Below are positions 42,825 to 50,651 of a stretch of DNA of 64,000 nt, piece by piece (positions within the stretch are counted from its first letter, which is position 1; the number at the start of each line of letters is the position of its first letter). Made by a program: the position numbers and the translations under genes. Origin of the DNA: Streptomyces sp. MMG1121 (GTDB taxonomy: Bacteria; Actinomycetota; Actinomycetes; Streptomycetales; Streptomycetaceae); contig NZ_LGDV01000189.1 in assembly GCF_001280015.1 (NCBI RefSeq), positions 62,001-126,000 of the forward strand. The letters are read 5' to 3'. A model generated the notes under the pieces. The model did not search any database, was not told the origin of the DNA, and saw nothing but the letters and a program-made list of their open reading frames with translations.

Positions 42825-43406
42825 ATGAGCATTCGGTTCACTGCGAAGGCCCGCAGGGGGATGGCCGCATGGGCTCTCGCGGTCGGTCTGGCCGTCGGTG
42901 TGGCCGGTTGCGGTGGAAGTGGCGGTGATGCCAAGAAGCCGGACAGCTCGCCGTCCGCCTCCAGGACGACCGACTCCGGTCCGACCACCCAGGAGGGGCA
43001 GTCGGACCAGCCCCTGGCCGAGGTGAGGGGGTCGGACGGCCTGACCCTTCAGATCACCTCCGCTGAACGGGATTCGGGTGGATTCGTCACCGTCAACGGC
43101 ACGATCAAGAACGACGGCGCGCAGACCTTGGTGATCCCCTCCGCCCTGAGCGGAAACGAAACCGAGATCATCAAGAACGGCAAGTCCCTCGGCGGGGCCA
43201 CGCTGGTCGATCCGGTGGGCAAGAAGCGGTACTACGTACTGCGGGACACCGAGGGCCGCCCGCTGACCACCACCGGATTCTCGACGCTCAAGGCCGGCGA
43301 CACCCTGGCGGTGTTCATGCAGTTCCCGGCACCGCCGGCGAACACGTCCGAGGTGGATCTCCAGCTGCCGACCTTCACTTCCGCCACCATCAAGATCTCC
43401 GGATGA
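42825..43406 (+). CDS. Predicted lipoprotein of the Tad operon
   Basis: A 193-residue secreted lipoprotein. I prefer the ATG of MSIRFTAKAR, with AAGGAAG upstream, over an ATG 24 bp earlier. The signal peptide ends in a lipobox, VGVAGC, followed by a Gly, Ser, Thr and Asp-rich flexible stretch. The globular part (GLTLQITSAERDSGGFVTVNGTIKNDG) looks like a beta-sandwich of the DUF4352 or immunoglobulin-like type. It sits between TadG-like and OmpA-like genes, suggesting a wall-facing accessory role. Confidence 0.8.
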   Translation: MSIRFTAKARRGMAAWALAVGLAVGVAGCGGSGGDAKKPDSSPSASRTTDSGPTTQEGQSDQPLAEVRGSDGLTLQITSAERDSGGFVTVNGTIKNDGAQTLVIPSALSGNETEIIKNGKSLGGATLVDPVGKKRYYVLRDTEGRPLTTTGFSTLKAGDTLAVFMQFPAPPANTSEVDLQLPTFTSATIKISG

Positions 43407-43413
43407 GGCAGCA

Positions 43414-44028
43414 GTGACCACCACCCGCCTCGCGCTCACCCTCACCGCAGTGACCCTCCTCCTCGCCGCCACCCCGGCCCAGGCGGACGGCACGGACCCG
43501 AGTCAGCCCCCCGACACCGCCCCCTCCGCCGCCGCCCCCGTGAAGATCGACCCCACCGACCCCAACCTCAAGCTCCCCGAAGGCGCCACCCTCGCCGCGC
43601 CCAAGGTGCTGGACATCAAGTCGGTCGTGGAGGACCAGAGCGGGGACGAGCGGCGGGAGGACACCAACGCCGACGTCACCTTCGCGCTCCAGGCCGAGGT
43701 CCTGTTCAGCAAGGACAGTGCCAAGCTCGGCGACGACGCGAAGGCCCGGATCGCCACCATCGCCGAGGAGATCAGGAAGCAGAACGCGAACCAGATCCGC
43801 GTCTTCGGCTTCACCGACAACCTCGGCTCCGCCGCCCACGGCGACATCCTGTCCAAGCAGCGCGCCAACGCCGTCCAGGCCGTCCTGGACCAGGACCTGA
43901 ACGACCCGAACGTCACCTTCGAGGTCCGCGGCTACGGCGAGCAGTACCCGATCGCCGACAACTCCACGGAGGAGGGCCGCAGGAAGAACCGGCGCGTGGA
44001 GGTGTCGTTCCCCCGCACGCAGAACTGA
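43414..44028 (+). CDS. OmpA family peptidoglycan-binding protein of the Tad operon
   Basis: A 204-residue secreted protein. The signal peptide ends AQA near residue 24, followed by a Pro-rich stretch. The OmpA C-like domain (about 95-200) shows VLFSKDSAKLGDDAKARIATIAEEI, IRVFGFTDNLGSAAHGDILSKQRANAV and the peptidoglycan-binding ending GYGEQYPIADNSTEEGRRKNRRVEV. It may anchor the pilus machine to the cell wall, replacing the outer-membrane parts found in diderms. It is the last gene of the pilus operon. Confidence 0.9.
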   Translation: MTTTRLALTLTAVTLLLAATPAQADGTDPSQPPDTAPSAAAPVKIDPTDPNLKLPEGATLAAPKVLDIKSVVEDQSGDERREDTNADVTFALQAEVLFSKDSAKLGDDAKARIATIAEEIRKQNANQIRVFGFTDNLGSAAHGDILSKQRANAVQAVLDQDLNDPNVTFEVRGYGEQYPIADNSTEEGRRKNRRVEVSFPRTQN

Positions 44029-44072
44029 GGACGGTTCATGTCCCGGGCGACCTGCGCCGGGGTGGTCACGCG

Positions 44073-44462
44073 TCATGCGCGCCGTGGGCCGGGCTCGACG
44101 GTGACCCGAACGCCCACCTCCACTCCCCCCCCCGCCATCGTCCCCGCCCCGGCCTCCAGGACGTGCCGGGCCCGCAGCCGGGGCAGGCCCATGCGGCCCG
44201 GGCGCATCGTGCGGACGGCGATCACGGTCAGCCGGCGGTTCAGGTACGCGACGTCGATCGGGATCCGCATCCCGAACGTGTGCACCCCGCTCGCCGGTGA
44301 CAACAGCATCGCCCCGTCGACCGCGTCCCGGCCCAGCAGCCCCTTCGTCCGGGCCCGGTAGGAGGCCGCGATCTCCAGGGGCACGACGGCCGCGACCGTA
44401 TCGGCGGAGTCCGCCCCCACGACCAGCCTGCCCCGCCCGTCCCGCCAGCGTCGTCGTCCCAT
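44073..44462 (-). CDS. DUF192 family protein
   Basis: A 129-residue DUF192 protein: ASYRARTKGLLGRDAVDGAMLL, the VHTFGMRIPIDVAYLNRRLTVIAVRTMRPGRMG core, and ARHVLEAGAGT. The family is widespread and of unknown function. In many actinobacteria it lies beside Tad pilus genes, as here at the convergent end of the operon. A link to pili is suggested only by this proximity. Confidence 0.82.
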   Translation of the reverse strand: MGRRRWRDGRGRLVVGADSADTVAAVVPLEIAASYRARTKGLLGRDAVDGAMLLSPASGVHTFGMRIPIDVAYLNRRLTVIAVRTMRPGRMGLPRLRARHVLEAGAGTMAGGGVEVGVRVTVEPGPRRA

Positions 44463-44551
44463 GTCCCGCCCGCCCTCCCGCTCAGACCGCTCAACACGCC
44501 CGATCCGTACACACGTTGCCGTCTCCCTTCCTCCCCACCAGGAAGGCCGAT

Positions 44552-44838
44552 ATGACTGGACTCGGTGCCGTGTTCCGCCCTCGGCTTCCCTCCGAGCGGC
44601 TGCGCGCCGCCGCCCGGGCCGCGGACGACGCGGGGATCGAAGAACTGTGACGGTGGGAGGAATGCTTCCGGGAGGGCGCGATCTCGACCGCCGTCGCCGC
44701 GCTCGCCTGGACGGAGCGGGTGCGGGCCGGTGTCGGACTGCTGCCCGTCCCGCTCCGGAACGTCGCCCTGACCGCGATGGAGCGGACGAGCGGCTCCTGC
44801 TCGTCCTCGGCGGGCAGCGCGGCGGGATCCGCTCATGA
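44552..44838 (+). pseudogene. Luciferase-like monooxygenase remnant
   Basis: The ATG behind AGGAAGG starts MTGLGAVFRPRLPSERLRAAARAADDAGIEEL, the N-terminus of an LLM-class flavin or F420 oxidoreductase. Codon 33 is TGA (44648-44650), where the family normally has Trp. The same frame continues RWEECFREGAISTAVAALAWTERVRAGVGLLPVPLRNVALTAME, clearly homologous, then loses similarity. The expected remaining two thirds of about 300 residues are absent. A nonsense change plus a large deletion make this a decayed gene. Confidence 0.8.
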
Positions 44839-44892
44839 CGGCAGACCCCGCCCGCCGGCGGCTTCCCTTCGAGCCGGCCGGTGCGGACCTGG

Positions 44893-45390
44893 TCAGCCCG
44901 TGCCGGTGAGCCGCGGGTGGTCGCCGGTCGCGCCGTCGGCCAGCTCCCGCAGGATGTCCATGTGCCCGGCGTGCCGCGCGGTCTCCTCGATCATGTGCAC
45001 CAGGGTCCAGCGCAGGCTGACGGTGATGTCCCGCCAGGCCGGGCGGCCCTGCGCGGCCAGCGGCAGCTCGGTGATCACGGCGTCGGCGGCGGCGCGGGCG
45101 CGGCCGTAGAAGGCGACGATCCGCTGCGTGGTCTCGTCGGGGGTGGCCCGCATGTCGTCGTACGGGTCGAACCACCGCGGCTCGGCCCGCCCGCCGAAGG
45201 TCTCCACGAACCAGCCGTACTCGACCGAGGCCAGATGCTTCACCAGGCCCAGCAGGCTGGTGCCGGTCGGTGTCATCGGCCGGCGCAGCTGCTCGTCGTC
45301 GAGGCCCTCCAGCTTCCACAGCACGGCGTCCCGGTGCCGGTCGAGGCTCGCCCGCAGCGTCTGCTTCTCCCCGGCGGTGTATGGCGTCAT
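44893..45390 (-). CDS. DinB family protein (DUF664)
   Basis: A 165-residue four-helix protein starting MTPYTAGEKQTLRASLDRHRDAVLWKLEGL. The metal ligands are conserved His residues in LGLVKHLASVEYGWFVETF and RWTLVHMIEETARHAGHMDILRE. DinB/DUF664 proteins bind a divalent metal, and many use mycothiol in actinobacteria. The substrate is unknown. It is divergent from the methyltransferase gene, with only 58 bp between starts. Confidence 0.85.
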   Translation of the reverse strand: MTPYTAGEKQTLRASLDRHRDAVLWKLEGLDDEQLRRPMTPTGTSLLGLVKHLASVEYGWFVETFGGRAEPRWFDPYDDMRATPDETTQRIVAFYGRARAAADAVITELPLAAQGRPAWRDITVSLRWTLVHMIEETARHAGHMDILRELADGATGDHPRLTGTG

Positions 45391-45448
45391 ACGGGCGGAA
45401 AATAGCAGGCCGCTCCGACAATGCCCTGCGATCATGGAGGGCATGGCA

Positions 45449-46228
45449 GTGAACCGTTCCTTCGAGGATCTCGTGGCCGCGGGCGTCGCCGTGCCGACCG
45501 AGGGGTGGGACTTCTCGTGGTTCGCGGGGCGGGCCAGCGAGGAGCGGCCCTCGTGGGGGTACGCCGTGTCGGCGGCGCAGCGGCTGGGCGGGGCGGAAGC
45601 GGCGCTCGACATCCAGACCGGCGGCGGTGAGGTGCTGGACTTCGCTCTGGGCAGGGCCGAACCGGCCCGGCCGGTGCTCGCCGCCGCGACCGAGGGCTGG
45701 CCGCCGAACGTGGCCAAGGCCACCGCGCTGCTGCGGCCGCGCGGTGTAGTGGTCGTCGCGGCCCCGGACGACGCGCCGCTGCCGTTCGCCGACGAGGCTT
45801 TCGACCTGGTGCTCAGCCGGCACCCGGTGCGCCCGTACTGGGACGAGATCGCCCGGGTGCTGCTCCCCGGCGGGACGTACTTCGCCCAGCACGTCGGGCC
45901 GGCCAGCGTCTTCGAGCTCGTCGAGTACTTCCTCGGGCCGCTGCCCGCGCAGGTGCGCGCCGGTCGTGACCCCGAGGGCGAGCGGGCCGACGCCGAGGCG
46001 GCGGGGCTGGAGATCGTCGGGCTGCGGGCGGAGCGGCTGCGGATGGAGTTCCACGACATCGCCGCCGTCGTCCATTTCCTGCGCAAGGTGGTGTGGATGG
46101 TCCCGGGCTTCACGGTGGAGGCCTACGAGCCCCAACTCCGTGCGCTGCACGAGCGGATCGAGCGGGAGGGCCCGTTCGTCGCGCACAGCACCCGGCACCT
46201 CTTCGACGCCCGCAAGCCGGCCCGCTGA
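45449..46228 (+). CDS. SAM-dependent methyltransferase
   Basis: About 259 residues. GTG at 45449 has GGAGG at 8-nt spacing; ATG codons 6 and 15 bp upstream are in frame. The class I SAM-binding motif is ALDIQTGGGEVLDFAL, then VVVVAAPDDAPLPFADEAFDLVLSRHPVRPYWDEIARVLLPGGTYFAQHVG. The C-terminal VVHFLRKVVWMVPGFTVE and HSTRHLFDARK are typical of the actinobacterial small-molecule group. Substrate unknown. Confidence 0.85.
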   Translation: MNRSFEDLVAAGVAVPTEGWDFSWFAGRASEERPSWGYAVSAAQRLGGAEAALDIQTGGGEVLDFALGRAEPARPVLAAATEGWPPNVAKATALLRPRGVVVVAAPDDAPLPFADEAFDLVLSRHPVRPYWDEIARVLLPGGTYFAQHVGPASVFELVEYFLGPLPAQVRAGRDPEGERADAEAAGLEIVGLRAERLRMEFHDIAAVVHFLRKVVWMVPGFTVEAYEPQLRALHERIEREGPFVAHSTRHLFDARKPAR

Positions 46229-46680
46229 CGAAACGGATGAACTTCGCAGAACGGGAAGCGGGCGGCAGCGCTTCATCCGAAGTCTGCTCGCGGTTTCCAC
46301 ATTGTTATCGGCTGCGGTTCACATCAGCCTCACCTGTCACGTAAGTTCAGACCAAGGTAATTCGCGTGAGCAAAGCCGCGCGGCCGGTACCGCGCAGTGG
46401 AGGGGGCTGCGCGGTGCTGTGGAGCCGGGCGATCGCCGTGCGGCGCCGTGGCGGGACCGTCAAGTCAACGTTCGCGGGCCGCGTAGCCCATCGGAGGGAC
46501 CCTCGGGGCAACTCGCCGAAGAGTCCTCAAGATGGAGCAATCCACCCGAAACTTTCCGAATCCCTTCGCATTGGATCGATTTTCCCTGGGATTCCGCTGT
46601 GAATCAGCCATGAGTCGCTCCTGAATCCAGCCTTCCGCGGCCACCGAGGCGTCGCCGGGCGATTCCGGAGAGTAGTTGTT
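46229..46680. other. Intergenic stretch without a convincing gene
   Basis: About 450 bp after the methyltransferase show no frame with the expected third-base GC bias. Composition falls toward the right end (stretches such as GAAACTTTCCGAATCCCTTCGCATTGG). It may hold the upstream region of a small RNA that ends at the strong terminator beyond it. I see no clear promoter. Confidence 0.5.
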
Positions 46681-46699
46681 GCACGCTGATGCGCGCGCC

Positions 46700-46776
46700 A
46701 TCCCTTACGAAGGGTTATGGTGGAAACCCCCCCTCGGGCCGGTCCGTCTCCCCCCCACGGACCGGCCCGTTTTTTT
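46700..46776 (+). ncRNA. Candidate 6C-type small RNA (5' end uncertain)
   Basis: Two C7 tracts, at 46727-46733 and 46750-46756, precede a perfect 13-bp terminator stem and a T7 run; the second C tract is in the terminator loop. The actinobacterial 6C RNA family is defined by two C-rich loops, the second in the terminator, which this matches in part. A TATGGT at 46716-46721 could be a -10, in which case the transcript would be only about 50 nt. The first hairpin of the family is not evident, so the family call is tentative. Confidence 0.4.
46735..46776 (+). terminator. Strong rho-independent terminator with C7 loop
   Basis: CGGGCCGGTCCGT pairs perfectly with ACGGACCGGCCCG across a 9-nt loop (CT plus seven C), followed by seven T. 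Such a canonical T-run is unusual in streptomycetes, and no protein gene lies close upstream in this direction, so it probably ends a non-coding transcript. Confidence 0.88.
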
Positions 46777-46943
46777 GTGACGAGCTCCGGAACCTCTCGG
46801 CCCAGGTCCGCCGTCCCCATCAAAAGGGGCGTGGGGAACGAACCTCCCACCCCCCAAACCCCGGGCCCCTAGCAAGCCTCGAGCAACGGTAGGCTCAACG
46901 GCTCCGGCACCCATACCCCCGCGCCAAACCCCCGGAGGGCCAC

Positions 46944-47717
46944 GTGAACCTGCGCGACAACCTGCGCAGCCTGCTCGTCAGGCTCTACGCACGCCGGGTG
47001 GAAGGTCACCTGGACCACGCTCAGGTGCCCAAGCACATCGGCGTCATCATGGACGGCAACCGCCGCTGGGCGAAGGCGTCCGGCTCCACCACCGTCCACG
47101 GCCACCGGGCCGGCGCCGAGAAGATCGAGGAGTTCCTCGGCTGGTGCACCGAGACGGACGTCGAGGTCGTCACCCTGTGGCTGCTGTCCACGGACAACTT
47201 CGACCGGCCGCAGGAGGAGCTCGTCCCCCTGCTCGGCATCATCGAGAACGTGGTCCGCGCCCTCGCCGCCGACGGCCGCTGGCGCGTGCACCACGTCGGC
47301 AATCCCGATCTGCTGCCCACGCCGATGCGGATCGCGCTGAAGGAGGCCGAGGAGGCCACCGCCGACATCGACGGAATAGTGGTCAACGTGGCCATCGGCT
47401 ACGGCGGCCGGCAGGAGATCGCCGACGCCGTGCGCTCCATGATGCTCGACGCGCACGACCGGGGCGTGTCGATGGAGGACCTCGCCGAGTCCGTCGACGT
47501 CGACATGATCGGCCGTCATCTCTACACCAGTCACCAGCCCGATCCGGACCTCGTCATCCGCACCAGCGGCGAACAGCGGCTGTCCGGTTTCATGCTCTGG
47601 CAGACCGCTCACTCGGAGTACTACTTCTGCGAGGTCTTCTGGCCGGCCTTCCGCAAGGTCGACTTCCTGCGCGCCCTGCGCGACTACGCCGCACGTCACC
47701 GCCGTTACGGCGGCTGA
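46944..47717 (+). CDS. uppS: Isoprenyl transferase (cis-prenyltransferase, UppS-like)
   Basis: A 257-residue cis-prenyl transferase that condenses IPP onto an allylic diphosphate to make long polyprenyl diphosphates for cell-wall lipid carriers. Visible motifs are HIGVIMD37GNRRWAK with the catalytic Asp, HRAGAEKIEEFLGWC, TLWLLSTDNFDR, the VNVAIGYGGRQEI block, and the C-terminal PDLVIRTSGEQRLSGFMLWQTAHSEYYFCEVFWPAF. Length and order match UppS/DppS enzymes. It starts at GTG behind GGAGG. It could feed the polyprenyl-dependent glycosyltransferases elsewhere in the window. A hairpin follows it. Confidence 0.95.
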   Translation: MNLRDNLRSLLVRLYARRVEGHLDHAQVPKHIGVIMDGNRRWAKASGSTTVHGHRAGAEKIEEFLGWCTETDVEVVTLWLLSTDNFDRPQEELVPLLGIIENVVRALAADGRWRVHHVGNPDLLPTPMRIALKEAEEATADIDGIVVNVAIGYGGRQEIADAVRSMMLDAHDRGVSMEDLAESVDVDMIGRHLYTSHQPDPDLVIRTSGEQRLSGFMLWQTAHSEYYFCEVFWPAFRKVDFLRALRDYAARHRRYGG

Positions 47718-47727
47718 CCTTCGTCAT

Positions 47728-47757
47728 ACGCCCCGTCGCCGCCCGGTGACGGGGCGT
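47728..47757 (+). terminator. Hairpin after uppS
   Basis: A 10-bp perfect stem (ACGCCCCGTC / GACGGGGCGT) with a 10-nt loop starts 11 nt past the uppS stop and is followed by TGT. A likely terminator. Confidence 0.65.
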
Positions 47758-47859
47758 TGTCGTGCACCCCCGTTCGGGCGGACGTCACGAGGAGTTCACC
47801 GGCGCGCTGTTGGCCGCAATTGCATGGCGGCGCATGTTCGAGGGCATAAGCCAGACAGG

Positions 47860-47888
47860 TTGACGCCCGAACCACGGGCGTCGGATCT
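47860..47888 (+). promoter_or_regulatory. Candidate phoH promoter overlapped by a palindrome
   Basis: TTGACG (47860-47865) is a good -35. GGATCT at 17-bp spacing is a weak -10. A perfect inverted repeat, GACGCCCG-AACCA-CGGGCGTC (47862-47882), covers the -35 end and the spacer, ideal for a repressor. The rest of the 372-bp gap before phoH shows no gene. Confidence 0.4.
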
Positions 47889-48089
47889 CAGCGGGCGGCA
47901 CGGGGCCGTCCGCCCGGGAGGCCCTTTGCACCAGCCCGACCGTGCGGTCACCGCACGGAAGCAGCCGTGGAGGGCCGGTTCTCGGCCCGCCGCGCGCGGG
48001 GGCCGCCGACCGGCCTGGTCTGTCCCGTCCTCCCGGCCCTGCTTCCACCTCGTCGCTCCCCGACCTCATCCGAGGGGGTACGTCCTTCC

Positions 48090-49415
48090 GTGGTGACCAG
48101 CACAAAGCGCCACAAGCCAGACCGGCGCACCTATGTCATCGACACCAGCGTCCTGCTGGCCGACCCGAACGCCCTGACCCGCTTCGACGAGCACGAGGTC
48201 GTGCTCCCGATCGTGGTGGTCACGGAGCTGGAGGCCAAGCGGCACCATCCCGAACTCGGCTACTTCGCCCGGCAGGCCCTACGCCTGCTGGACGACTACC
48301 GGGTGAAGAACGGTCGCCTCGACGCCCCCATCCCGATCGGGGAACTGGGCGGGACGATCCGTGTCGAGCTCAACCACTCGGACCCCAGCGTGCTGCCCAC
48401 CGGCTACCGCCTGGGGGACAACGACTCCCGCATCCTCGCGGTGGCCCGGAACCTGCAGGCCGAGGGGTACGACGTCACCGTCGTGTCGAAGGACCTGCCG
48501 CTCAGGATCAAGGCCTCGTCCGTGGGCCTCCTCGCCGAGGAGTACCGGGCCGAACTCGCCATCACGGAGAACTCCGGCTGGACCGGGATGTCCGAACTCG
48601 CCCTGTCCGGTGAGCAGGTGGACATCCTGTTCGAGGAAGGGCACGTGTACGTCCCGGAGGCCTCCGACTTCCCGGTGCACACGGGTCTGACCATCCAGTC
48701 CGAGCGCGGCAAGGCGCTCGGCCGGATCACCGCCGAGGGCAACGTCCGGCTGGTGCGCGGCGACCGGGAGGTGTTCGGCATCAAGGGCCGCAGCGCCGAG
48801 CAGCGCATCGCGCTCGATCTGCTGCTCGATCCGGACGTCGGGATCGTCTCGATGGGCGGCCGGGCCGGCACCGGCAAGTCGGCGCTGGCGCTGTGCGCGG
48901 GCCTGGAGGCGGTCCTGGAGCGCCGCCAGCACCAGAAGGTGATGGTCTTCAGGCCGCTGTACGCGGTCGGCGGGCAGGAGTTGGGCTATCTGCCCGGCAC
49001 CGAGGCGGAGAAGATGAGCCCGTGGGCGCAGGCCGTCTTCGACACGCTCTCGGCGGTCACCAGCCGTGAGGTCATCGAGGAGGTCACCGCGCGCGGGATG
49101 CTGGAGGTGCTCCCGCTCACCCATATCCGGGGCCGCTCGCTGCACGACGCGTTCGTGATCGTGGACGAGGCGCAGTCGCTCGAACGGAACGTCCTGCTGA
49201 CCGTTCTGTCCCGGATCGGCGCCAATTCGCGGGTTGTTCTGACCCATGATGTGGCGCAAAGGGACAATCTGCGGGTCGGTCGCTACGACGGTGTGGTCGC
49301 CGTCGTGGAGAAGCTGAAGGGGCACCCGCTCTTCGCCCATGTCACGCTGACGCGGTCCGAGAGGTCCCAGATCGCGGCTCTCGTGACCGAAATGCTCGAA
49401 GAGGGTCATATCTGA
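48090..49415 (+). CDS. phoH: PIN domain-PhoH-like ATPase
   Basis: A 441-residue fusion. The N-terminal PIN domain (about 12-150) has [37 protein letters not shown], and [11 protein letters not shown] with acidic metal ligands for RNA cleavage. The PhoH ATPase follows: [21 protein letters not shown] (Walker A), [31 protein letters not shown] (Walker B), and [17 protein letters not shown]. PhoH2-type proteins of this order are RNA helicase-nucleases. GAGGGGG precedes the GTG start; a second GTG follows directly. Monocistronic, ended by a hairpin. Confidence 0.93.
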   Translation: MVTSTKRHKPDRRTYVIDTSVLLADPNALTRFDEHEVVLPIVVVTELEAKRHHPELGYFARQALRLLDDYRVKNGRLDAPIPIGELGGTIRVELNHSDPSVLPTGYRLGDNDSRILAVARNLQAEGYDVTVVSKDLPLRIKASSVGLLAEEYRAELAITENSGWTGMSELALSGEQVDILFEEGHVYVPEASDFPVHTGLTIQSERGKALGRITAEGNVRLVRGDREVFGIKGRSAEQRIALDLLLDPDVGIVSMGGRAGTGKSALALCAGLEAVLERRQHQKVMVFRPLYAVGGQELGYLPGTEAEKMSPWAQAVFDTLSAVTSREVIEEVTARGMLEVLPLTHIRGRSLHDAFVIVDEAQSLERNVLLTVLSRIGANSRVVLTHDVAQRDNLRVGRYDGVVAVVEKLKGHPLFAHVTLTRSERSQIAALVTEMLEEGHI

Positions 49416-49425
49416 CAGGCCCGTT

Positions 49426-49467
49426 GGCGCCGTCCGGTAAAGGCCAAGAGCCTAGCCGGACGGCGCC
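49426..49467 (+). terminator. Terminator after phoH
   Basis: A perfect 12-bp stem (GGCGCCGTCCGG / CCGGACGGCGCC) with an 18-nt loop begins about 10 nt after the phoH stop and is followed by TTCGC. Stable and well placed. Confidence 0.75.
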
Positions 49468-49585
49468 TTCGCGCGTGGAGCTTTCCCGAAACCCCCAGGG
49501 CCAAACGGGATGTGAGCTTTCACACGCAACACAGAATTGCCACACGGCGTCGGGTTACGGCAGAGTCTCATTCCTGTCAGGCCCC

Positions 49586-49740
49586 GCATACGACACACCT
49601 GTACCCCCAGCGGTACGGCACCACAGAAGCACCATCAACTCCATAGAGTTCGTCGTATGCCGCCCGAGCACCACGCGGCGCTCCCTTCAGGAGAGTTGCC
49701 CACCGGGCCCGTGCCTCCCGTGACCCCGCAGTTGGGAGGC
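49586..49740 (+). promoter_or_regulatory. Structured leader upstream of the SLT gene
   Basis: The 330-bp region before the transglycosylase gene holds nested inverted repeats: GCATACGAC with GTCGTATGC (49586-49594, 49652-49660), a small GTACC hairpin inside it, and GCCTCCC with GGGAGGC (49713-49719, 49734-49740). Related Streptomyces wall-hydrolase genes are often led by a c-di-AMP (ydaO) riboswitch, but I could not match the conserved ydaO sequence blocks here. A structured leader of unknown class is all I can claim. Confidence 0.3.
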
Positions 49741-49805
49741 CAGTGTCAGGGGCACGATTGCGTCCGCCAGGGTCACCGAAGCGGGCGATGCTGGAAGGAA
49801 ACCGT

Positions 49806-50507
49806 GTGAGCCGGATTTCGGTCCGGGGATTCGCAGTGGCCTCGGCCACCGCGGTCACCGCCGTCGGAAGCGTCGTCGGAGTTGCCTCGGGCAGCGTCGC
49901 GCAGAACAACAACGACGCCGAGGCGACGGCAGCCGACACCACGCTCCTCGCGGACATACCCGAGGGTCAGCAGGCCCAGGTACAGTCCGCGTCCCTTACG
50001 CAGCAGGCCGACGCCCAGGCCATCGCTGCGGACACGAGCGCCAAGAAGGACGCCGAGGAGGCCGCCCGCAAGGCAGCCGCCGAGACCGCCATCGCGAAGA
50101 AGGCGGCCGCGGAGAAGGCGGCCAAGGAGGCCAAGGAGCGTATCGAGGCGAAGGCCGCGGCCAGCCGTGACAGCGCCCGTGACGACTCCTCCAGCTTCCC
50201 CGTCCAGAGTTCGTACACGGTGGCGCAGGTCCAGGCCATCGCGCGGCAGATCGTGCCGGCCGGCCAGTTCCAGTGCTTCAGCAACATCGTGGACCACGAG
50301 TCCACGTGGAACTACCAGGCGGTCAACGCCTCCTCCGGCGCCTACGGCCTCGTCCAGGCCCTGCCCGCCGGCAAGATGGCCTCCGCGGGTGCCGACTGGC
50401 AGACCAACCCGGCCACCCAGATCAAGTGGGGCCTGAACTACATGAACCAGCGTTACGGCAGTCCTTGTGACGCCTGGACGTACTGGCAGGCGAACGGCAA
50501 CTACTGA
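49806..50507 (+). CDS. Secreted lytic transglycosylase (SLT-like)
   Basis: A 233-residue exported protein starting GTG behind GGAAGGAA. The signal region VRGFAVASATAVTAVGSVVGVAS is followed by a long Ala/Lys/Glu coiled coil (about 75-125). The C-terminal SLT domain has the catalytic Glu165 in SNIVDHESTWNYQAVNASSGAYGLVQALP and the end motif GLNYMNQRYGSPCDAWTYW. It cleaves peptidoglycan glycan strands outside the membrane, probably in hyphal growth or spore germination. It stands alone between terminators. Confidence 0.9.
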   Translation: MSRISVRGFAVASATAVTAVGSVVGVASGSVAQNNNDAEATAADTTLLADIPEGQQAQVQSASLTQQADAQAIAADTSAKKDAEEAARKAAAETAIAKKAAAEKAAKEAKERIEAKAAASRDSARDDSSSFPVQSSYTVAQVQAIARQIVPAGQFQCFSNIVDHESTWNYQAVNASSGAYGLVQALPAGKMASAGADWQTNPATQIKWGLNYMNQRYGSPCDAWTYWQANGNY

Positions 50508-50538
50508 GGCCCGGCCGCTGCCGCTCTCAACCTCGCGC

Positions 50539-50567
50539 AGCCCCTCCCCGTCCTTAGGGGAGGGGCT
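50539..50567 (+). terminator. Terminator after the SLT gene
   Basis: A perfect 11-bp stem (AGCCCCTCCCC / GGGGAGGGGCT) with a 7-nt loop and a TTT tail, about 30 nt past the stop codon. Confidence 0.85.
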
Positions 50568-50651
50568 TTCGCACTGTACGGTCGTACCCGAATACCTCCA
50601 GGGGGAGGAGAGGTGGCGAGCACGCGGGGACGCGGGGGAAGAGGACGGATC

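Noticed and set aside
46366..46602. Possible 78-codon gene before the terminator
   Set aside because: No ribosome site, no homolog I recognise, and third-base composition does not fit coding sequence.
49468..49805. c-di-AMP (ydaO) riboswitch before the SLT gene
   Set aside because: I looked for the conserved ydaO blocks and did not find them, so I list only an unclassified structured leader.
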